From positions 1 through 55,163 of the forward strand of contig CASEKE010000043.1 of NCBI GenBank assembly GCA_949288415.1: DNA of 55,163 nucleotides. The letters run 5' to 3'. Both the position numbers and the translations under genes were made by a program. A model generated the notes under the pieces. It was given only the letters and a program-made list of their open reading frames with translations. It did no database searches and was not told the DNA's origin. Position 1 is the first letter of the stretch. The number at the start of each line of letters is the position of its first letter. The stretch comes from an uncultured Spirochaetales bacterium. Lineage in GTDB: Bacteria; Spirochaetota; Spirochaetia; Sphaerochaetales; Sphaerochaetaceae. Below, one piece after another: positions 51,670-55,163 of this stretch.

Positions 51670-51713
51670 CCGGAAAGCCACGGCAGATTTCGAACAAATC
51701 TTGAAGAAACCTA

Positions 51714-51742
51714 TTTACTTTTTTCCGGCTTTTCTGTATACA
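51714..51742 (+). promoter_or_regulatory. Promoter candidate for the tRNA(CAT) gene
   Basis: TTTACT (51714-51719), 17-nt spacer, TATACA (51737-51742), about 100 nt before the tRNA. The stretch between holds TTGCAAC and GTTGCAA in inverted order. Confidence 0.4.
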
Positions 51743-51846
51743 TATTTAAGCGTTTGGAAAACATGGCGGCAGAATGGCCATTGCAACATGGCGAACTCAA
51801 GTTTTGATATGTTGCAACGCATGCAAAGCAAGTTTTCCCCACATTC

Positions 51847-51919
51847 GGCGAGATAGCTCAGTAGGTAGAGCAACCGGCTCATATCCGGTCGGTCGGGGGT
51901 CCGAGTCCCTCTCTCGCTA
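51847..51919 (+). tRNA. tRNA with CAT anticodon (probably elongator Met)
   Basis: A 73-nt cloverleaf. Acceptor GGCGAGA pairs with TCTCGCT (first pair G-U), D-stem GCTC/GAGC, anticodon stem ACCGG/CCGGT with loop CTCATAT, anticodon CAT, T-stem GGGGG/CCCTC with loop TCCGAGT. CCA is not encoded. It lacks the initiator's GGG/CCC anticodon stem. A CAT anticodon could also be the lysidine-modified tRNA-Ile2; the sequence does not settle it. Confidence 0.92.
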
Positions 51920-51923
51920 TACG

Positions 51924-51950
51924 ATCCGGATTCCATCCGGATTTTTTTTT
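51924..51950 (+). terminator. Terminator of the tRNA(CAT) gene
   Basis: ATCCGGAT (51924-51931) and ATCCGGAT (51935-51942), a self-complementary octamer repeated with a 3-nt loop, followed by nine T. Confidence 0.85.
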
Positions 51951-51961
51951 GCTCCAAGCCG

Positions 51962-51970
51962 TGCTATTCT
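51962..51970 (+). promoter_or_regulatory. Extended -10 element directly before ogt
   Basis: TGCTATTCT (51962-51970) ends six bases before ATG 51977. The decamer GTGCTATTCT is the same as before metY at the same distance. No ribosome site. Confidence 0.48.
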
Positions 51971-51976
51971 TGGACC

Positions 51977-52477
51977 ATGGAACACTTCGGAAAATACAAA
52001 TCTCCCGTCGGGATGCTCTACCTACTCTCATGCGAAGGATTTCTGACCGGGCTATGGCCGGAAAGCTCGAGATTCTTCCCAACGTCGAACTTCGAAAACG
52101 CAGTCGAAACGGACGACAATGCGATATTCCTTGCATACAAATGGCTCGATGAATACTTTTCCGGATCTATTCCTTCCATCCAGGTCCCGATCAGGACAAA
52201 GGACACCGCATTCAGGCAGACCGTATGGAACATACTTCTCGGCATTCCGTACGCCACGCTCAGAAGCTACAAGTCGATAGCCGAGGAAATATCTCCTTCC
52301 ATGGCCGCCCAGGCCGTCGGAAATGCCGTAGGACACAACCCGGTATCCATCATCGTCCCGTGCCATAGGGTGGTCGGAAACGACGGAAGCCTAGTGGGAT
52401 ACGGAGCAGGGCTCGATATGAAGAAAGCGCTTCTCCGTCTCGAGATGGAGACGATGAGAAAACTCGGGAAAAAGTGA
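51977..52477 (+). CDS. ogt: Methylated-DNA--protein-cysteine methyltransferase
   Basis: A 166-residue suicide DNA-repair protein that takes methyl or alkyl groups from O6-guanine. The acceptor Cys is in IIVPCHRVV; around it are FRQTVWNILLGIPYATLRSYKSIAEEI (the DNA-binding helix-turn-helix), AAQAVGNAVGHNPVSI and GSLVGYGAGLDMKKALLRLE. Length and the short N-terminal domain fit Ogt rather than the Ada C-terminus. It follows the tRNA terminator by 26 nt and has no Shine-Dalgarno. Confidence 0.94.
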   Translation: MEHFGKYKSPVGMLYLLSCEGFLTGLWPESSRFFPTSNFENAVETDDNAIFLAYKWLDEYFSGSIPSIQVPIRTKDTAFRQTVWNILLGIPYATLRSYKSIAEEISPSMAAQAVGNAVGHNPVSIIVPCHRVVGNDGSLVGYGAGLDMKKALLRLEMETMRKLGKK

Positions 52478-52532
52478 ATCGTGCTTTTCCTCGAGACCGC
52501 ACAGCCTTATGGTCCCGGTTCCTTTTCGGCAT

Positions 52533-52564
52533 AAAAAAAAGGTGTCGCATTTCTGCAACACCTT
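52533..52564 (-). terminator. Terminator of tRNA-Leu copy 2
   Basis: AAGGTGT-GCA (52539-52549) pairs with TGC-ACACCTT (52554-52564) with one mismatch; eight A at 52533-52540 are the minus-strand U-tract. Confidence 0.85.
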
Positions 52565-52571
52565 CCAACTA

Positions 52572-52655
52572 TGCGGCCGAGAGAACTCGAATCTCCAAGC
52601 CCTTTCAAGCACTAGCACCTCAAGCTAGCGTGTCTACCAATTCCACCACGACCGC
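52572..52655 (-). tRNA. tRNA-Leu (anticodon GAG), copy 2
   Basis: The 84 nt are identical to copy 1 at 44534-44617, in opposite orientation; flanking sequences differ after a few bases on both sides. CCA is again not encoded. Own promoter and terminator are present, so both copies should be expressed. Confidence 0.97.
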
Positions 52656-52677
52656 ATATCGTACTTGGTACTCAGAT

Positions 52678-52707
52678 AACTTACTCCAATCAGGCGGACA
52701 AAGTCAA
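52678..52707 (-). promoter_or_regulatory. Promoter of tRNA-Leu copy 2
   Basis: Minus strand TTGACT (complement of 52702-52707), 18-nt spacer, TAAGTT (complement of 52678-52683). Confidence 0.45.
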
Positions 52708-52811
52708 TATGGATAAACGATGTTTTTTCATTATTTCGACCTGCGTTTCACTTGCACGGGGAAACAGGCCTGATATATTCGGAAAAACATCTACAGCCAC
52801 CTTTGCCGACC

Positions 52812-53840
52812 TCAGATCAGATACACTCCCTTTCTGGCGGCCTCAGCCCTGTCCTCGGGACTCCATACGCTTGCCTGCACTTCACCGATGTGCGCCTTGT
52901 TCAACAGGAACATGCAGAGCCTGGACTGCCCTATTCCACCGCCGATGGTCTCGGGATACTCTCCTGCAAGCAGCCTTCTATGCCAGTAGAGGGAGCTTCT
53001 TTCCTCCGCATGGCAGATCTCAAGCTGTCTCAGAAGCGCCGTCCTGTCGACGCGGATGCCCATGCTGGAAAGCTCCAGCGAATCGCTGCGTACCTTGTCC
53101 CATACGATTATGTCTCCGTTGAGACCATGGAAACCACCTGCCGTCTCCGTCGACCAATCGTCGTAATCAGGAGCGCGAAGTCCATGCGGTTTCCCGTCGG
53201 AAAGCGCATAGCCTATTCCGATGACGAAAATCGCACCGTACTTTCTTGCGGCCTCCTTCTCCCTCTGTGCAGGGGACAGATCCGGATATTCCTTCTCGAG
53301 ATCCTCAGAATGGATGAATGTTATCTCGTTCGGAAGGTAGTCCTCAAGTGAGCTGTAAAGCTCTCCGAGCAGGAATGCCGTCCGTCTGATCGCCGAGTAT
53401 ATCTCCCTGACCGTCGCCTTGAGGTAATCGAGGTTGCGGTCCTCGGTCCTGATGCTCTTTTCCCAGTCCCACTGGTCGACATATACGCTGTGGATCGCGT
53501 CGACCGTATCGTCGGGACGCAGAGCGTTCATGTCGGTATAGATACCCCGACCAGGCTCGATACCATAGTCCGCAATGGCCATCCTCTTCCACTTCGCAAG
53601 CGACTGCACTATCTCCATCTTCTGGCCTCCCAATGCGGAGACTGTGAAGCTGACAGGCTTCTCGACCCCGGAAAGGTCGTCATTTATTCCGCTTCCGGAC
53701 GGAACGAACAATGGACTTGTAAGTCTGCTGAGACGAAGCGCTCCCGAAAGTTCCTTCTCAAAGATATCCTTTGCTGCCTTTATGGCTTTTTCTGTATTGT
53801 GCGGATCAAGTACGCTCTTATATCCATCAGGAACGATCAT
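52812..53840 (-). CDS. asnA: Aspartate--ammonia ligase
   Basis: A 342-residue enzyme making asparagine from aspartate, ammonia and ATP; related to class II synthetases. Landmarks are LTSPLFVPSGSGINDDLSG, EIVQSLAKWKRMAIADYG, GIYTDMNALRPDD, HSVYVDQWDWEK, the APDYDDW turn, LNGDIIVWD and, at the C-terminus, TIGGGIGQSRLCMFLLNKAHIGEVQ. The length matches E. coli AsnA (330). AGGAGG precedes its ATG. Ammonia-dependent AsnA is common in anaerobic host-associated bacteria. Confidence 0.97.
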   Translation of the reverse strand: MIVPDGYKSVLDPHNTEKAIKAAKDIFEKELSGALRLSRLTSPLFVPSGSGINDDLSGVEKPVSFTVSALGGQKMEIVQSLAKWKRMAIADYGIEPGRGIYTDMNALRPDDTVDAIHSVYVDQWDWEKSIRTEDRNLDYLKATVREIYSAIRRTAFLLGELYSSLEDYLPNEITFIHSEDLEKEYPDLSPAQREKEAARKYGAIFVIGIGYALSDGKPHGLRAPDYDDWSTETAGGFHGLNGDIIVWDKVRSDSLELSSMGIRVDRTALLRQLEICHAEERSSLYWHRRLLAGEYPETIGGGIGQSRLCMFLLNKAHIGEVQASVWSPEDRAEAARKGVYLI

Positions 53841-53921
53841 ATATGCCTCCTAGGATTGCCGACTGGATTTTTTCATCGATATGATAGAATATTAGGAAAA
53901 CATTGGTAAAGTGGGCAGAAA

Positions 53922-54437
53922 ATGAAAAGAAGAAAAATAATCGACGAATTCAAAACCTTCATAGCACGTGGAAGCGTAGTCGATCTGGCCTGCGGCGTCA
54001 TAATGGGCTCCGCATTCACAGCAATCACGAACAGCATGGTCAAGGACATAATCACCCCGCTGGCGGGATTTCTCATGAGAGGTACCGACTTCTCCGGCTT
54101 CAAGATTATTCTCAGGCATGCATCGGATACATCTGCCGAGCTTGCTATCACCTACGGCAACTTCATCAACGCGGTAGTCAATTTCTTCATCGTCGCCATT
54201 GTCGCTTTCTTCATTGTCAAGGCCTTCAACCGGATCAACGAAAAAGTCAGACGCGACGAAATAGCGAAGAAGAAACTCGAGGATGAGAAAAAGAAGAAGG
54301 ACACCGAGGAAAAGGAAGCGCTCTACAGGCAGAGAGAGATCGAGAAGGCAAGGCTTCTGGAGGAAAGGAACAATGTACAGGTCGAGCTTCTCACAGAGAT
54401 AAGGGACCTGCTCCGAAATGGAAAAAAGGACGCATAG
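53922..54437 (+). CDS. mscL: Large-conductance mechanosensitive channel
   Basis: A 171-residue pentameric channel that opens on membrane tension. The N-terminal helix and first transmembrane segment read KRRKIIDEFKTFIARGSVVDLACGVIMGSAFTAI; TDFSGFKIIL is in the periplasmic loop; NFFIVAIVAFFIVKAFNRI is the second segment. E. coli MscL is 136 residues; here the cytoplasmic tail is longer and highly charged (KKLEDEKKKKDTEEKEALYRQREIEKARLLEE), probably a long coiled coil. No strong ribosome site. Confidence 0.93.
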   Translation: MKRRKIIDEFKTFIARGSVVDLACGVIMGSAFTAITNSMVKDIITPLAGFLMRGTDFSGFKIILRHASDTSAELAITYGNFINAVVNFFIVAIVAFFIVKAFNRINEKVRRDEIAKKKLEDEKKKKDTEEKEALYRQREIEKARLLEERNNVQVELLTEIRDLLRNGKKDA

Positions 54438-54509
54438 AAAAGGCCTTGAAACGGTTTGGGATGATTGCATTCCGGACTCGATGTAATATTTCGTAAATGC
54501 CGTACGGAC

Positions 54510-54539
54510 TTGACACCTCGAGACCATTTTGATTATATT
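54510..54539 (+). promoter_or_regulatory. Promoter of the 102-residue gene
   Basis: A consensus TTGACA (54510-54515), 18-nt spacer, TATATT (54534-54539). Confidence 0.6.
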
Positions 54540-54586
54540 TTCGGTGGCTAAAAAAGGAGAAATTCCAAGTTTCAGGAGATTGTCAT

Positions 54587-54895
54587 ATGACGAGAAATGA
54601 TGAGATCCAGATCAGGAGAAAGACCGGAAACATCTTCAGAGCCGATGAGATTCCCTCAGTATATGCACTCATCAAGTGCTATATGAACTACCAGAACGAC
54701 ACGTTTGCCCGAAATCTTACATTCAAAAAGGCGATGGACGAGTACATCTCGTTTGTTTTCAAGCCGCTCAGGGACGAAATTCTGAAGAACGGAACCACCA
54801 CAGACATGTTCTATCCGGTCTTCATGACCAGATCGCTCAGCCTTCTCGACAGAGATCGGAAGGCTGAGGAATCCGTAGCGCTCGGCATAGCCTAG
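54587..54895 (+). CDS. Hypothetical protein, 102 residues
   Basis: A credible gene: consensus promoter upstream, AGGAG (54574-54578) 8 nt before ATG 54587, and a second AAGGAG about 20 nt earlier. The protein is hydrophilic and helical (EIPSVYALIKCYMNYQNDTFARNLTFKKAMDEYISFVFKPL) with no signal peptide or known motif. Its stop codon abuts the stop of the convergent DJ-1 gene with no spacing. Function unknown. Confidence 0.6.
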   Translation: MTRNDEIQIRRKTGNIFRADEIPSVYALIKCYMNYQNDTFARNLTFKKAMDEYISFVFKPLRDEILKNGTTTDMFYPVFMTRSLSLLDRDRKAEESVALGIA

Positions 54896-55163
54896 CTAGC
54901 GCACGTAGCAAAGGGCAGAGGCGACCTTATCGGAAGCCTTGACGCCCTCCAGGAGCTCGACGAGCTTCAAGCCCAGATCCAGGGCATAGGCAGCACTTTT
55001 TCCAGTCACGATATTTCCATCCACCACTACACCGTCATCAAGGAAATCATCCTTTGCGCAGTTGCTCTCGCTGCCGGGATAGCATGTGGCCTTTCTACCG
55101 TCCAAAAGCCCGGCATTGGCAAGTACTACGGCGGGAGCCGCACAGATAGCAGATACTATTCCA
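54896..55163 (-). CDS. C-terminal part of a DJ-1/PfpI (YajL-like) protein (5' end outside window)
   Basis: The frame is open to the window edge. It begins in the nucleophile elbow SAICAAPAVVLANAGLLDGRKATCYPG, where the Cys of ICAAP is the reactive residue of the DJ-1/ThiJ/YajL family; then VVVDGNIVTGKSAAYALDLGLKLVELLEG, the usual C-terminal strand and helix. Family members are glyoxalase/deglycase-like or chaperone proteins protecting against oxidative and carbonyl stress. About 90 of roughly 185 residues are visible. Confidence 0.9.
   Translation of the reverse strand, partial: GIVSAICAAPAVVLANAGLLDGRKATCYPGSESNCAKDDFLDDGVVVDGNIVTGKSAAYALDLGLKLVELLEGVKASDKVASALCYVR

Noticed and set aside
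1..55163. CRISPR arrays, insertion sequences, rRNA genes, integrases
   Set aside because: I looked on both strands for direct repeat-spacer patterns, transposase motifs and rRNA landmarks and found none.

Overview
This window reads as a chromosomal segment of a spirochaete, most likely a host-associated, Sphaerochaeta- or Treponema-like member of the Spirochaetales. The evidence is the protein flavour of the informational genes, the gene orders rpsB-tsf-frr-uppS-cdsA-dxr-rseP and rpsF-ssb-rpsR-(DUF2232)-rplI-dnaB, the many lipoproteins, and a 29-residue mS38/COX24-like basic ribosomal protein of the type seen in spirochaetes and Bacteroidetes. The assignment is an inference from protein character, not from a search. 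Most of the window is moderately GC-rich and gene-dense. The first 2.4 kb and the stretch 8.0-8.5 kb are visibly more AT-rich.

Layout. 1-2.4 kb is an accessory patch: the tail of a DUF3427 helicase, a GIY-YIG/DUF5655 protein with a lipoprotein overlapping it, and the wreck of a DUF4143 ATPase. 2.5-8.0 kb holds adk, a long uracil-phosphoribosyltransferase-like protein, a TPR lipoprotein, a CPBP protease, rnhA, a CYTH protein and a membrane protein. 8.4-10.8 kb is a methionine unit (metY-metA) behind a structured leader that ends in an intrinsic terminator. 10.9-17.2 kb is the translation/isoprenoid/envelope operon rpsB to rseP, converging on 22.0-17.2 kb, the S6-SSB-S18-L9-DnaB operon, which ends in an SGNH hydrolase.

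22.2-37.9 kb is a carbohydrate-utilisation locus. It holds a YesN/YesM-type two-component system, a sugar ABC importer (binding protein plus two permeases, no ATPase in the window), an unrecognised 793-residue cytoplasmic protein with a predicted beta/alpha-toroid/beta layout, a GH2 beta-galactosidase broken by one frameshift, and a GH38 alpha-mannosidase behind a tiny NifU-like protein. The cytoplasmic enzymes suggest imported galactose/mannose-containing oligosaccharides are dismantled inside the cell. 38-44.4 kb holds tatD, tcdA, bcp, lipoproteins, the COX24-like gene, a MATE transporter and a divergent murD. 44.5-52.7 kb is flanked by two identical tRNA-Leu(GAG) genes in opposite orientation and contains metG, hflK-hflC-GNAT-FAH, an Imm5-like gene, a tRNA(CAT) and ogt. 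The end holds asnA, mscL, a small unknown gene and the C-terminal part of a DJ-1/PfpI protein.

The most interesting signals are regulatory. At least seven first-in-transcript genes (metY, tatD, bcp, the MATE gene, hflK, the Imm5-like gene, ogt) lack a Shine-Dalgarno sequence and have a -10-like hexamer 6-8 nt before the ATG, several with an extended TGnTATNNT form, which suggests leaderless mRNAs. A 14-bp perfect terminator-like hairpin holds the ribosome site and TTG start of a lipoprotein gene in its loop. The methionine leader matches no riboswitch I can recall.
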